DNA of 63,079 nucleotides from JALYJG01 sp033763555. Its GTDB lineage: Bacteria; Pseudomonadota; Alphaproteobacteria; UBA9219. The position numbers were made by a program, and so were the translations under genes. The notes below the pieces were generated by a model. It did no database searches. It worked only from the letters and a program-made list of their open reading frames with translations, and was not told the origin of the DNA. Positions 8,169 to 16,672 of the stretch are shown here, piece by piece. The DNA is taken from positions 1 to 63,079 of the forward strand of contig JANRKK010000035.1 of NCBI GenBank assembly GCA_033763555.1, read 5' to 3'. Within the stretch, counting starts at the first letter, position 1. Each line of letters begins with the position of its first letter.

Positions 8169-9545
8169 TCAGTTTATATCAGAACTATCCAAAGCCTCCA
8201 AAATCAATTGATTAAGCCTTTCCGCGGCCTTCCCATCCGCATGATCATAAAGCTTTTGCCGCAAGGCCTGCCGCGCTGCGCGACGTGCATCGTTTCCAGA
8301 AGTGGCGGCATCGATAGCTTTGATCAAGACAGCTGTATCCTGCGCAACATCGCCGCAAAGATAATCCTCATGCCTGGCAATCAGCGGACGGGATTTGGCA
8401 ATGTAATCCGTATGATCAGGTCGGTAGAAAATTATCGGCCGGTCGAGCAGCAGAAAATCGAAGGCCAGCGACGAATAATCCGTAACAAAAATATTCACAT
8501 GCCGCAGCAGCGGATAAATATCCGTCAGGGGTGCGATGAAATAGATGCGTGGATAGCGACCGCGGAATTCCTCGATATAGCGCCCTTCAAATGGATGCAG
8601 ATTGACGGTCAGAATATAGCCGCGCGCATGGCAATGTTCGGCCACCGCTTCCATACCGGCCCGCTGGAACCAGGTGCCAAACTCGCCATCACGGAAGGTT
8701 GGCGCATAAAGAATGACTTTCTTCCCTTCCCGCGCCGCGCTTTCTACCAATTTATAACTTTCAACATCAACATTGATCATGTCGTGCGCCGAAGGCTCGC
8801 GGAACAGCGCATCATTGCGTGGATAGCCGATGGGCGCATAGTGCCGGGAAGGAAAACGCCGCGCCCATTCGCCTTGTTGCGCTTTCGCCGTTCCAACCAG
8901 CACATCATAAAGTCCTGATGCGCCGAGCACTTCGGCGATGCGCGGGTGATAGGCCGCTGCCGGATACAACTGCTCCATGCCGATCGCTTTCAGTGGAATG
9001 CCATGCCACAGCTGGATGAACTTCGCGCCGCGCAGCAACGCCCACGGGATAAAACCGCGCTCATCCACCGGATAGAATAAATTGCACAGCACGGCGGTCT
9101 TCGCGCTCAACAGAATCCGCATATGCTCGGCCGTCCAGTCCGGCACGAACCAAGGCAGGCAAGGCAATCCGGCATCGCTGAGCTGTTTATGCAGCCTTTC
9201 GGAATCCGTCAGGAAATAGCACGCGGCATCCTCCGCATGCGCCTTTTCCAGAAAAGCCAGATAGGCATATTTGATATTGTCGCCGAAATATTCCACACGC
9301 CCGTCGCCGCCGCATTCGCGCGCGACGAAAATCACGGTGCGGCTTTTCGGATAAATCTTCGAGGCCTCTTCAAATCCCCTGCGGATACGCAGCGCGGCGG
9401 CACTCCGTTCCTGTAACGCGGCTTTCTTGGCCGTTTCCTGCGTCACGGCCACAGCATTTTTCTGCGCCTCGACGATCAAGCCGATAGCCTGCTCCAGCGC
9501 CACAAAGCGCGCTTCGATGGAAGAGTTTTGGTTGTCGTTGGTCAT
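8169..9545 (-). CDS. CDP-glycerol:glycerophosphotransferase family protein with N-terminal coiled coil
   Basis: 458 residues. The C-terminal ~300 residues match the TagB/TagF-like family that transfers polyol phosphates onto surface glycans: FIQLWHGIPLKAIG (the family HG motif), YPRNDALF, LYAPTFRDGEF, TVNLHPFEGRY and FVTDYSSLAFDFLLLDRPIIFYRPD. This last is the hallmark D(Y)SS motif. Residues ~1-65 are charged and helical (SIEARFVALEQAIGLIVEAQ), probably a coiled coil. In Gram-negative bacteria such enzymes build capsular or LPS-linked phosphopolyols; the acceptor here is unknown. No other surface-polysaccharide gene is next to it. Located between icd and a solute-binding protein, all leftward. 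Confidence 0.85.
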   Translation of the reverse strand: MTNDNQNSSIEARFVALEQAIGLIVEAQKNAVAVTQETAKKAALQERSAAALRIRRGFEEASKIYPKSRTVIFVARECGGDGRVEYFGDNIKYAYLAFLEKAHAEDAACYFLTDSERLHKQLSDAGLPCLPWFVPDWTAEHMRILLSAKTAVLCNLFYPVDERGFIPWALLRGAKFIQLWHGIPLKAIGMEQLYPAAAYHPRIAEVLGASGLYDVLVGTAKAQQGEWARRFPSRHYAPIGYPRNDALFREPSAHDMINVDVESYKLVESAAREGKKVILYAPTFRDGEFGTWFQRAGMEAVAEHCHARGYILTVNLHPFEGRYIEEFRGRYPRIYFIAPLTDIYPLLRHVNIFVTDYSSLAFDFLLLDRPIIFYRPDHTDYIAKSRPLIARHEDYLCGDVAQDTAVLIKAIDAATSGNDARRAARQALRQKLYDHADGKAAERLNQLILEALDSSDIN

Positions 9546-9619
9546 AACTGCGGGACAGGACGGAAGGGAACCTGCTTCCTATCATGCCTTGGCGGCTTGC
9601 AAAAGCGGAATGCTAGCCT

Positions 9620-10492
9620 TTATTTTTCATAGGGCTGCGCCGGGTAGAAATACATCCCTTTATGTTCACCCAGATATTTGTCGAGCGTCTGGCGGATGAA
9701 CCCGCTTTGATTCAGCTGTTCCAGCGCCAGATTAATTGTATCGCGCAGTTTAGTCTCACCCTTGTCCACGGCGTAGGAATCGCCGAACACGCGGACGGCC
9801 TGTGCATTGGCAACCTGTTTGATGGTTCCCGGATTATGCTTGGCGAACTCAAACGCCATGAAAGGATCGACGAAAGTAACGTCGGCCTTTTTCGTCGTTA
9901 CCGCCAGCAACAGTTGCGCGCCGTCGCTGTCCATCGACAGGCTTAATTGTTTGGCGCTTGGATAATCTTCACTGGGAATGGCTTGCGAAAAATCACCGTC
10001 GATGACAGCCACAGTTACACCGGGATCGTTGATTGCAGTCAGATTGCCATCGAAACGCGTGTCGTCGGCACGAACAAAGGCATAGGCCGGGATGTAATCA
10101 ATCGCCATTGTGAAATCGAGCGGCAAGGCGCGGTTGCCGCTGGGCCAAACCGTATTGCACATGACATCGTTGCGTCCGGTTTTTAAATTGTCAGCCACCT
10201 GCGACCAGGGAATTTCTTCCGTCCACTCCACTTTCATGTTCAGAATCTTGCCGACCTGTTCAAAAATATCATAGGCAAAGCCGCTGAGTTTTTTGGTGTT
10301 CGGGTCTACCGTGATATAAGGCGCCCAAGTGGCGTAAGCGCAGCGAATCGTGCGCGTTTTGGTCACGCGGTCAAAGGCTGGCTGGTCGGAAACCAGCGTT
10401 GTTCCCGCACCGCCAATACCTGCCAACTTTAATCCGCCGAAAACAATCAGCGTGGTCAAGGCGGCAGCAAGAATGGTTTGGCCTGATTTCAT
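9620..10492 (-). CDS. Solute-binding protein (family 3 type), paralogue of the gene at 2573-3442
   Basis: 290 residues from ATG 10492, which has GGAG six bases upstream; the longer frame to 10540 lacks a ribosome site. N-terminal signal/anchor (TILAAALTTLIVFGGLKLAG). The mature part starts VTKTRTIRCAYATWAPYI, then DPNTKKLSGFAYDIFEQVG, MKVEWTEEIPWSQV, LKTGRNDVMCNTVWPS, RADDTRFDGN and ends YPAQPYEK. The same order of motifs occurs in the protein at 2573-3442, so the two are paralogues. No transporter permease adjoins it. The promoter region is shared with a divergent HTH regulator at 10613, which suggests regulation by, or signalling to, that protein. Ligand unknown, probably a small amino-acid-like molecule. 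Confidence 0.82.
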   Translation of the reverse strand: MKSGQTILAAALTTLIVFGGLKLAGIGGAGTTLVSDQPAFDRVTKTRTIRCAYATWAPYITVDPNTKKLSGFAYDIFEQVGKILNMKVEWTEEIPWSQVADNLKTGRNDVMCNTVWPSGNRALPLDFTMAIDYIPAYAFVRADDTRFDGNLTAINDPGVTVAVIDGDFSQAIPSEDYPSAKQLSLSMDSDGAQLLLAVTTKKADVTFVDPFMAFEFAKHNPGTIKQVANAQAVRVFGDSYAVDKGETKLRDTINLALEQLNQSGFIRQTLDKYLGEHKGMYFYPAQPYEK

Positions 10493-10552
10493 AATATTCT
10501 CCGTAATAATGCGTGATCCCATTTTCAAAATAACCCGCATTTAATAGTTTCA

Positions 10553-10580
10553 ATATATAATTATATATGTATAATACATA
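10553..10580. promoter_or_regulatory. Overlapping palindromes in the divergent promoter region, with a TATAAT box
   Basis: Two adjoining AT-rich palindromes: ATATATAATTATATAT (10553-10568, perfect) and TATGTATAATACATA (10566-10580, perfect around a central A). The second contains TATAAT at 10570-10575, a good -10 box 37 bases upstream of the regulator start. A regulator dimer binding here would cover its own -10 element, so autoregulation is a reasonable inference. AT-rich palindromes can arise by chance, hence moderate confidence. Confidence 0.45.
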
Positions 10581-10612
10581 ATCTAAAGCCAGAAATCATA
10601 GCAGGAAAATAA

Positions 10613-11305
10613 ATGGCCACAGCGGAACAGATCAAGGCGGCGCGCGCCCTGCTGAAATGGAAGCAATCCGATCTGGCGGAGCTTTCCGGCGTCTCCCTGC
10701 CCAGCATCAACAACATCGAGCGCGCCATTGCCTCGCCGCGCGCGGGAACCCTGCGTAAAATCCGGCAGACAATGGAAGATCAAGGCGTAGAGTTTCTCGA
10801 TGATTCCGGCGTGCGGCTGAAGAAAGAGCCTTTTGAAATCCTGCAATATGACGGTCCGGATTTTATCGAGAAGCAAAATGATGATCTTTTTCATTGCATG
10901 CAAAGCGCGGGGGATGAAGTCGTTGCCTGCTCATTGGATGAAAGCATGTTTCCCAAGCACGCGCCCGATCAGGTCATGCGTTACGCCAGTCATCAGTTGA
11001 AAACCGATTTCCGGGAGAGAATTCTGGTGCGCGAGGGCGATATGTATTTTTTGACGCACCTGCATTGCTATCGCTGGCTGCCAAAAACGCTCATCGGAAA
11101 GGTGCCCTACCTTGTCTACAAGAACCGCTTCGTTCTTATTATGTGGGAAGCACGCCGCGTGGTAATTGTTAAAAATCAGGCGATTGCCGATAGTTTCCGC
11201 ACACAATTTGAATATCTTTGGACGCTTGGCAAAAAGCTGCCGCGCAACGCGGTTTGCAAATTGGATGATCCGGCTTTTGCCAAAAATCTCGGCAAAAAAC
11301 GCTAA
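10613..11305 (+). CDS. XRE-type HTH regulator with TrmB/PLD-like C-terminal sensor region (paralogue 1 of 3)
   Basis: 230 residues. Residues ~5-55 are an XRE HTH (EQIKAARALLKWKQSDLAEL, then GVSLPSINNIERAIASPR). A short linker VEFLDDSGVRL follows, then a ~140-residue domain. The end of that domain, VPYLVYKNRFVLIMW...VVIVKNQAIADSFRTQFEYLW, resembles the close of the sensor domain in TrmB and other PLD-like regulators, where a Y-G/N-D hairpin precedes a helix with F..LW. The same blocks occur in proteins 57516-58190 and 58837-59469, so all three are full-length paralogues. Start has AGGA six bases upstream. Divergent from a solute-binding protein, and followed by a terminator. Likely a ligand-responsive one-component regulator; ligand unknown. 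Confidence 0.8.
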   Translation: MATAEQIKAARALLKWKQSDLAELSGVSLPSINNIERAIASPRAGTLRKIRQTMEDQGVEFLDDSGVRLKKEPFEILQYDGPDFIEKQNDDLFHCMQSAGDEVVACSLDESMFPKHAPDQVMRYASHQLKTDFRERILVREGDMYFLTHLHCYRWLPKTLIGKVPYLVYKNRFVLIMWEARRVVIVKNQAIADSFRTQFEYLWTLGKKLPRNAVCKLDDPAFAKNLGKKR

Positions 11306-11314
11306 ATGCCAAAA

Positions 11315-11340
11315 AGAGGCCTTCCCGCGAAGGCCCCTCT
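11315..11340 (+). terminator. Hairpin terminator after the HTH regulator
   Basis: The sequence AGAGGCCTTC-CCGC-GAAGGCCCCTCT can fold into a GC-rich stem with a small bulge, 10 bases after the stop codon of the regulator. There is only a weak T-run (CGATTGACTTT), so termination is likely but not certain. Confidence 0.55.
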
Positions 11341-11459
11341 CGATTGACTTTACCTCAATTAACGGCTGGAATTTATTATAACGCGCCAAGAACATGGCGA
11401 AATTTTATATCGCTCTTTCTACCTTTGGGCATCTTCACTCTTTACGCCCGGAGGCACAC

Positions 11460-12032
11460 ATGGCCAGTCGCAATTTAAAATCCACAAAGCACAAAAGCAC
11501 CAGCGGCCCAGACGCCATTGCGATGCTGAAGGCCGATCACCGCAAGGTGGAGTCGCTTTTCAAGGCTTTTGAAAAAGCCAAAGCCAAAGATCCCACACGC
11601 AAGCAGAAAATCGCCGAAGATGTCTGCATGGAACTGAGTATCCACGCTCTACTCGAAGAGGAAATGTTCTATCCGCTCTTTCGCGGTGAAGTAGATGATA
11701 AACTGTTAGACGAAGCTTATGTCGAGCATGACAGCGCGAAAGTTATGATCGCTGAAATCATGGCCGCATCGCCGCAGGATGATTTCTATGATGCCAAGGT
11801 CACCGTCCTGTCGGAAGAAATCAAACACCATGTCAAAGAAGAGGAAAGAGCGATCAAGGGAATCTTCGCCCAAGCCAAACGGTCGGACGTGGATATGAAC
11901 GAGCTTGGTCAGCGCATGGCTGAACGGAAGAAGGAGCTGAAAATGCGCTTTACATCCGAAGGTTTGCCGCCTCCGGAAACCCGCACACTCAGCGGCGCAA
12001 AGCTGTGCTATGGCCAGCCGCTGGCGGCCTAG
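11460..12032 (+). CDS. Hemerythrin-like HHE domain protein
   Basis: 190 residues from the ATG at 11460, preceded by GGAGG; the open frame before it has no family support. HHE-type four-helix bundle binding a di-iron centre: AMLKADHRKVESLF (first His), LSIHALLEEEMFYPL (His plus Glu) and, after a spacer, YVEHDSAKVMI and LSEEIKHHVKEEER (last His/Glu ligands). Such proteins sense or store O2/NO or handle iron; the exact role is unknown. The basic, Lys-rich N-terminus (SRNLKSTKHKSTSG) and Lys/Arg-rich C-terminal helix are typical of stand-alone members. Followed after 95 bases by a small conserved protein gene on the same strand. Confidence 0.88.
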   Translation: MASRNLKSTKHKSTSGPDAIAMLKADHRKVESLFKAFEKAKAKDPTRKQKIAEDVCMELSIHALLEEEMFYPLFRGEVDDKLLDEAYVEHDSAKVMIAEIMAASPQDDFYDAKVTVLSEEIKHHVKEEERAIKGIFAQAKRSDVDMNELGQRMAERKKELKMRFTSEGLPPPETRTLSGAKLCYGQPLAA

Positions 12033-12127
12033 ATCGCTCTTTGCGCTATTTTGTGCATATTCTGACCTGCTTTTTGCTGCCTTCGTTAAAGGGCGGCAAA
12101 AGGCAGGAATTGGTGTATACTGTTCCC

Positions 12128-12358
12128 ATGATGAACCCGGCCAAATCCACACCACCCGAGCCACATCGCATCCGTCCTTCTTCGCTGCAGAAGGCGTTTG
12201 GCTTGTTGCAGGATGCCGTGCGGGATTTTCTGTTCACACGCCGCCCCTGCAGCCCCGCCCGAGAAGACCGCGCGATGCGCCAGAATCTCAGCGAACGCCA
12301 GATCGACAAAACCCTCGAAGATACCTTCCCCGCCAGTGACCCTCCGGCGTGGTACTAA
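12128..12358 (+). CDS. Small conserved protein with C-terminal FPASDPPAW motif
   Basis: 76 residues. The C-terminus LSERQIDKTLEDTFPASDPPAWY carries the PASDPPAW signature that recurs at the ends of many small uncharacterised alphaproteobacterial proteins. I know of no assigned function. The N-terminal half is basic and Pro-rich. ATG 12128 (followed by a second ATG) is chosen because the upstream open frame overlaps the hemerythrin gene. No strong Shine-Dalgarno is visible, apart from GGCAGGAA about 18 bases upstream. Convergent with murB, 32 bases apart. Confidence 0.65.
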   Translation: MMNPAKSTPPEPHRIRPSSLQKAFGLLQDAVRDFLFTRRPCSPAREDRAMRQNLSERQIDKTLEDTFPASDPPAWY

Positions 12359-12390
12359 ACCGCTCGCATAATCTGGTTTAAGTTTCAGTA

Positions 12391-13371
12391 TCAGATGTTT
12401 TTGCGCGTCTCGCGGCTTACACCGACACGCCGGATTTCCCAGCGCAGTTCGACACCTGATTTCTCCCGCACGCGGCGGCGCACTTCTTCGCCCAGATTTT
12501 CGATCTCGGCGGCGGTGGCATGGCCTGTATTGATCAGGAAATTGCAGTGTTTTTCTGATACTTTTGCCTGCCCGATTTTCAGGCCACGACATCCTGCCGC
12601 CTCGATCAATTGCCAGGCATGCTTATCCGAAGCCTCCTTGGGATTGGCAAAAGTTGAACCCCCGGTTTTCTCGCGGATCGGCTGGGTCGCGGCGCGGGAT
12701 TTCTGGATTTCCTGCATTTTTTCCTGAATGGCATGCGGATCGCCTTCTTCGCCCTGCAGCACAGTGGAAATGAAGATCGTATCTTCGGGAATATTCGTAT
12801 GACGATAGGAAAAGCCGATTTGATCGTGATAAAGCGTTTTCCGGTTGCCGGAGCGATCGACGACCAGAACTTCCTCGACAATATCGGTAAATTCGCGGCC
12901 ATAAGCCCCTGCATTCATGCGCAGCCCACCACCGATGGTTCCGGGAATGCCGCAAAGAAATTCCAACCCCGCAATGCCGGAAACCTGCGACGTGCGCGCG
13001 ACGTTGATGTCGACTGCGCCCGCGCCGACCGTCATCGTCGCGCCATGTACTTTGATCTGCGAAAATTGCGGCCCGAGCTTGATAACCACACCAGGAATGC
13101 CGCCGTCGCGCACGAGCATATTGGAGGCGAGGCCGATCACCGTCAGCGGTACATCCTGCGGGCAATGGCTGAGGAAAAAAACCAAATCCTCTTCGTCAGC
13201 AGGTTTAAACAAGACTTCCGCCGGGCCACCGACGCGGAACCAGGTTTGATCAGCCAAAGACTCGTTCGGCGTCAGCTTGCCGCGCACCTTGGGCAGGCGT
13301 TCCATCAAGCCTTCATCGGGAAAACTATCGGCACGGAGGCCTTGCGGACTGGACGGATGGGCGGCGGTCAT
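12391..13371 (-). CDS. murB: UDP-N-acetylenolpyruvoylglucosamine reductase
   Basis: FAD enzyme making UDP-MurNAc from UDP-GlcNAc-enolpyruvate, the second committed step of peptidoglycan synthesis. 326 residues, type I-like. FAD-binding motifs: WFRVGGPAEVLF near residue 44, GLASNMLVRDGG near 80, GIPGTIGGGLRMNAGAYG near 141-158. The catalytic serine lies in GGSTFANP near 239 and the C-terminal acid/base region in KHCNFLINTGHATA. The start overlaps the stop of the upstream GNAT gene by 4 bases (ATGA), so it is translated as part of the cell-wall operon. Last gene of the visible leftward cluster. Confidence 0.97.
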   Translation of the reverse strand: MTAAHPSSPQGLRADSFPDEGLMERLPKVRGKLTPNESLADQTWFRVGGPAEVLFKPADEEDLVFFLSHCPQDVPLTVIGLASNMLVRDGGIPGVVIKLGPQFSQIKVHGATMTVGAGAVDINVARTSQVSGIAGLEFLCGIPGTIGGGLRMNAGAYGREFTDIVEEVLVVDRSGNRKTLYHDQIGFSYRHTNIPEDTIFISTVLQGEEGDPHAIQEKMQEIQKSRAATQPIREKTGGSTFANPKEASDKHAWQLIEAAGCRGLKIGQAKVSEKHCNFLINTGHATAAEIENLGEEVRRRVREKSGVELRWEIRRVGVSRETRKNI

Positions 13372-13919
13372 GAAACACCTTTCCGCCGCATATAATACGC
13401 TTTTACCTGCAAATCATCAGGCCATTCGGGCCAATGGCGATAGAAAACTCCGTTTTCCCCCTTTTTCGCGTCAATTTCAAAACCCCATTTCCGGTACATG
13501 GCTATTGTTTTCTCATTATGGGCATAAAGATCGACAATAATGTCCTTTGAACCACAGAATACCACGGCCTTATCCCATAGAACCCTGCCAATGCCTCTGC
13601 CCTGAAATTCCGGTGCCACATAAAAAGCCAAAATCTCACATTCATCGCCTTTGTCCTCGACAGTAATAGCCCCAATCAAATCAGACTCCCTCCACGCCAA
13701 CCAAACGCGCTGGCTTGCAGTTTCAAGAAGCCTCGATAGCAAATATTTCTGAGTATCAGCGCTGTTGAAAACGGCAGGAGAAAGATGCCTTGTTGTGAGA
13801 CCAATGGCTTCGTTTACATAAGCGGTCTGGTAAGTGCGCTGAAAAAGATCGGTATACTGCCGCAAATCTTCAATTCGTGGTTTTCTGATCGAGACGCCCT
13901 TTAATATCGGCGCATTCAT
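13368..13919 (-). CDS. GNAT-family N-acetyltransferase embedded between murC and murB
   Basis: 183 residues with the GNAT core: beta4 ILAFYVAPEFQGRGIGRVLW (the acetyl-CoA R/Q-x-x-G-x-G/A loop, here QGRGIG) and the late motif LYAHNEKTIAMYRKWGFEI. Its start shares a base with the murC stop (TAATG) and its stop overlaps the murB start, so it is translationally coupled on both sides. It is slightly more AT-rich than the mur genes, consistent with a later insertion. Substrate unknown; position suggests but does not prove a cell-envelope role. Confidence 0.85.
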   Translation of the reverse strand: MNAPILKGVSIRKPRIEDLRQYTDLFQRTYQTAYVNEAIGLTTRHLSPAVFNSADTQKYLLSRLLETASQRVWLAWRESDLIGAITVEDKGDECEILAFYVAPEFQGRGIGRVLWDKAVVFCGSKDIIVDLYAHNEKTIAMYRKWGFEIDAKKGENGVFYRHWPEWPDDLQVKAYYMRRKGVS

Positions 13920-15388
13920 TATTTTTGGCTCACCCGTTTGGCACTTTTATCGAAAATAGCTTCCAACTCTTCCGGTAGGGCATAGGCCCATGTGCTGATC
14001 GAGCCTGCACCGAGGCAGACAACATAATCTCCTGGCTCGGCCATGCCTGCGATCAGCGCTGCGAGGTCTTTCTGGTCATCCAGCGGTTGCGCTCCGCGAT
14101 GCCCATGCGCACGCAGACCTTCGACCAGCGCATCGCGGCTGGCACCCTCAATCGGCTGTTCGCCTGCCGGGTAAACCTCCGTAATGATCACATTATCCGC
14201 ATCGTTGAAGCAGGTGCAGAAATCCGCGAACAGGGCGGAAAGGCGTGTGTAGCGGTGTGGCTGCATGACGGCGATGATCTTACCCGTTTTGCCTTTGGCC
14301 TGCTGCGCCGCCTGTAAAGTCGCGGCGATTTCCACCGGATGATGTGCATAATCATCAACAATCGTAACGCCGTTGACCGTTCCTGTACGCGTGAAGCGCC
14401 GCTTGACGCCCTCAAACTTCGCTAGTGCCGAGCGGAGCACATGGTCGGGGAAACCGAGCCGTACGCCAACCGAAAGCGCCGCCAAGGCGTTCTGCACATT
14501 ATGGCGGCCAATGACAGGCAAAAAGAAGCCGTCAATCGTGCGCGTCGTATCGCTCTTGCGGTCGGCAATGACGATATCAAATCGTGAGCCCTCTGGTTTG
14601 GCTTCGATATTCACGGCACGAATATCGGCCTGCGGCGAGAAGCCGTAGGTGACAATCTTGCGGTCCTGTACGCGCGCGATCAGTTCCTGCACTTCCGGAT
14701 GATCGATGCACAGCACGGCGAAGCCGTAAAACGGCACATTCTGGACAAAAATGTCATAGGCGCGGCGAACGGCAGCAAAATCCTCATAATGATCCATATG
14801 CTCGGGATCCATATTGGTGACGATGGCAATCGTCGCGGGCAGCTTGGTGAAACTGCCGTCGGATTCATCCGTCTCCACCACCATCCATTCGCCCGCACCA
14901 AGTCGCGCATTCGTGCCATAGGCGTTGATGATACCGCCATTGATGACCGTGGGATCCAGCCCCGCCGTATCGAACAGAGTGGCGATCATAGATGTCGTTG
15001 TGGTCTTGCCATGCGTGCCGCCGACAGCGACCGACCATTTCAAGCGCATCAGCTCGCCGAGCATTTCGGCACGGCGCACGACAGGCAGCAGCGCGGCGCG
15101 CGCGGCGATCGCTTCGGGATTATCACGTTTTACGGCGGAAGAGACGACGACAACGCTCGCTTCACCTAAATTTTCGGCGGCGTGGCCAATTTTGATGGCA
15201 ATGCCTTTTTCGCGCAGACGGCGGACATTGGCATTGTCGGACAGATCGCTGCCCTGCACCTTGTAGCCGAGATTATGCAGGATTTCGGCAATCCCGCTCA
15301 TCCCAATGCCACCAATGCCCGTGAAATGGATGATGCCTGTGGATAGCGGGCTAAACCCCCGCAGGCCGGGAAGAGATGTAACGGTCAT
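13919..15388 (-). CDS. murC: UDP-N-acetylmuramate--L-alanine ligase
   Basis: Cytoplasmic ATP-dependent ligase adding the first residue of the peptide stem. 489 residues, normal length. N-terminal Rossmann motif HFTGIGGIGMSGIAEIL near 21-37; ATP-binding P-loop GTHGKTTTT at 124-132; central MDPEHMDHY near 210; late motifs DDYAHHPVEI and MQPHRYTRL. Starts 26 bases downstream of the unrecognised gene at 15414 and ends in a one-base overlap with the GNAT gene. Confidence 0.97.
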   Translation of the reverse strand: MTVTSLPGLRGFSPLSTGIIHFTGIGGIGMSGIAEILHNLGYKVQGSDLSDNANVRRLREKGIAIKIGHAAENLGEASVVVVSSAVKRDNPEAIAARAALLPVVRRAEMLGELMRLKWSVAVGGTHGKTTTTSMIATLFDTAGLDPTVINGGIINAYGTNARLGAGEWMVVETDESDGSFTKLPATIAIVTNMDPEHMDHYEDFAAVRRAYDIFVQNVPFYGFAVLCIDHPEVQELIARVQDRKIVTYGFSPQADIRAVNIEAKPEGSRFDIVIADRKSDTTRTIDGFFLPVIGRHNVQNALAALSVGVRLGFPDHVLRSALAKFEGVKRRFTRTGTVNGVTIVDDYAHHPVEIAATLQAAQQAKGKTGKIIAVMQPHRYTRLSALFADFCTCFNDADNVIITEVYPAGEQPIEGASRDALVEGLRAHGHRGAQPLDDQKDLAALIAGMAEPGDYVVCLGAGSISTWAYALPEELEAIFDKSAKRVSQK

Positions 15389-15413
15389 AGGGGCATTATA
15401 GACCGCTAAAGGC

Positions 15414-16553
15414 CTAGAGGGTCAATGCCATTCGCGCACGGTCTGCTTGCGCTTTTTTGTACGCTTCAGGGTTACGGATCCGAGGCCCATCGGCCGTTTT
15501 AAAGTCAAAGGTCATCGTTGCAGCATCATAAGAAAAGTCGCGGATACGCTGCCCAGCCATCCTGGTTTCGCCCATGCGACGAATGGTCGCAGAAGTTTGA
15601 GCAATCATTTGTTTCAGACTTTGAACTCTATGAGTGCGTTCATGCTGAAGTTTTGTTAAAGGAACAAAACCATAATGCTCTCTCTCAAGTTCGCACCACG
15701 GGCCCGTGGTCACACCACGGTCTTGAGGGCTGCCCTTAAGATGAATAATTTTTCTATGATTTCCTAATTTTTTATAACTTCCCTTCCATGCGTTGCACAG
15801 AACGATATCAACCTCTGACGAAGAAGTGTCGCTCACACTCGCCATAGGGTGGCAAACAAAAACGACATCAGCTTCTGACAAGGCAACCTGCAGTGCCCCA
15901 CGAAACGGACGAACTGATAATGTCGTTGCGATCTTTCTATGAGGAGGCAGTTTCCTAATTTCGTGTTCAAGTCTGCTCAATTCACGGTTTTCGGGATGGG
16001 TCAAAACGAGGAAAGATGGATTGTGCGCTTTTCTATGACCAAGCGCCGTAACGGTCTCATGTGTTATAGTTGATGCACCTCCAACAATAAGCGCAGTCTT
16101 ATCCGGCGCAAGCTGTGCTATATCGGCGGCTATATTCGGAATTGTCGGGCGTCGCATATACTGAACGGGAAGATGCTCTCTAATTAAAGCGCTATCCCGA
16201 AATAGGGTTTCCATGTAGGGATAAAGAGCTTTTTCTTCGGGATATCTTTCCTTGTACAAATTCCATGCCGTTTGTACTTGACGAACGATATGGAGATCAA
16301 ATTCGTGGCGGCCTTTTAATCCGGAATAAAACTCCATAAACCATGCATAAGCATTCAAGCCATAATGAACTTCCGTACCTTTCCTGGACCCAAGTAAGCT
16401 TTGTGGAATTTCTGCAATATCACGCTGTAATCCCACATATACATGCCGAGCACATGTTTCAGCCGGAAAGAAATGTTTAGGTGTATAGCCAGCCTGTTTT
16501 GGACAATGTCCCAAGGTGGTGACGACGACAAATTGATCCCACTGCGGTAACAT
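15414..16553 (-). CDS. Unrecognised protein in the cell-wall cluster, possibly glutamyl-tRNA-reductase-like
   Basis: 379 residues. The body reads like a very divergent glutamyl-tRNA reductase (HemA). A helical stretch, HEFDLHIVRQVQTAWNLY, is placed like the HemA GE.QILGQVK.A region; LFRDSALIREHLP follows, then a Rossmann-like turn TALIVGGASTITHETVTALG and LSEADVVFVCHP. The HemA TCNR active-site motif is not clearly present; the nearest is VVTTLGHCPKQ at the N-terminus. This is inference from pattern, not a firm assignment. It is markedly more AT-rich than the flanking mur genes, separated by 119 bases from murG and 25 from murC. The C-terminal ~80 residues are basic and helical. Suggests an inserted gene using the operon's transcription. 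Confidence 0.7.
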   Translation of the reverse strand: MLPQWDQFVVVTTLGHCPKQAGYTPKHFFPAETCARHVYVGLQRDIAEIPQSLLGSRKGTEVHYGLNAYAWFMEFYSGLKGRHEFDLHIVRQVQTAWNLYKERYPEEKALYPYMETLFRDSALIREHLPVQYMRRPTIPNIAADIAQLAPDKTALIVGGASTITHETVTALGHRKAHNPSFLVLTHPENRELSRLEHEIRKLPPHRKIATTLSVRPFRGALQVALSEADVVFVCHPMASVSDTSSSEVDIVLCNAWKGSYKKLGNHRKIIHLKGSPQDRGVTTGPWCELEREHYGFVPLTKLQHERTHRVQSLKQMIAQTSATIRRMGETRMAGQRIRDFSYDAATMTFDFKTADGPRIRNPEAYKKAQADRARMALTL

Positions 16554-16672
16554 GAATATCTCGCTATTCTTAATGTTTTAAATGCCGTTTTTTATGTATT
16601 GCAGCGAAACTAAAATTCGACAAGAAAATTAATAATGGCGCAGATAAAAAAGAAACAAAATATCATTAACGC

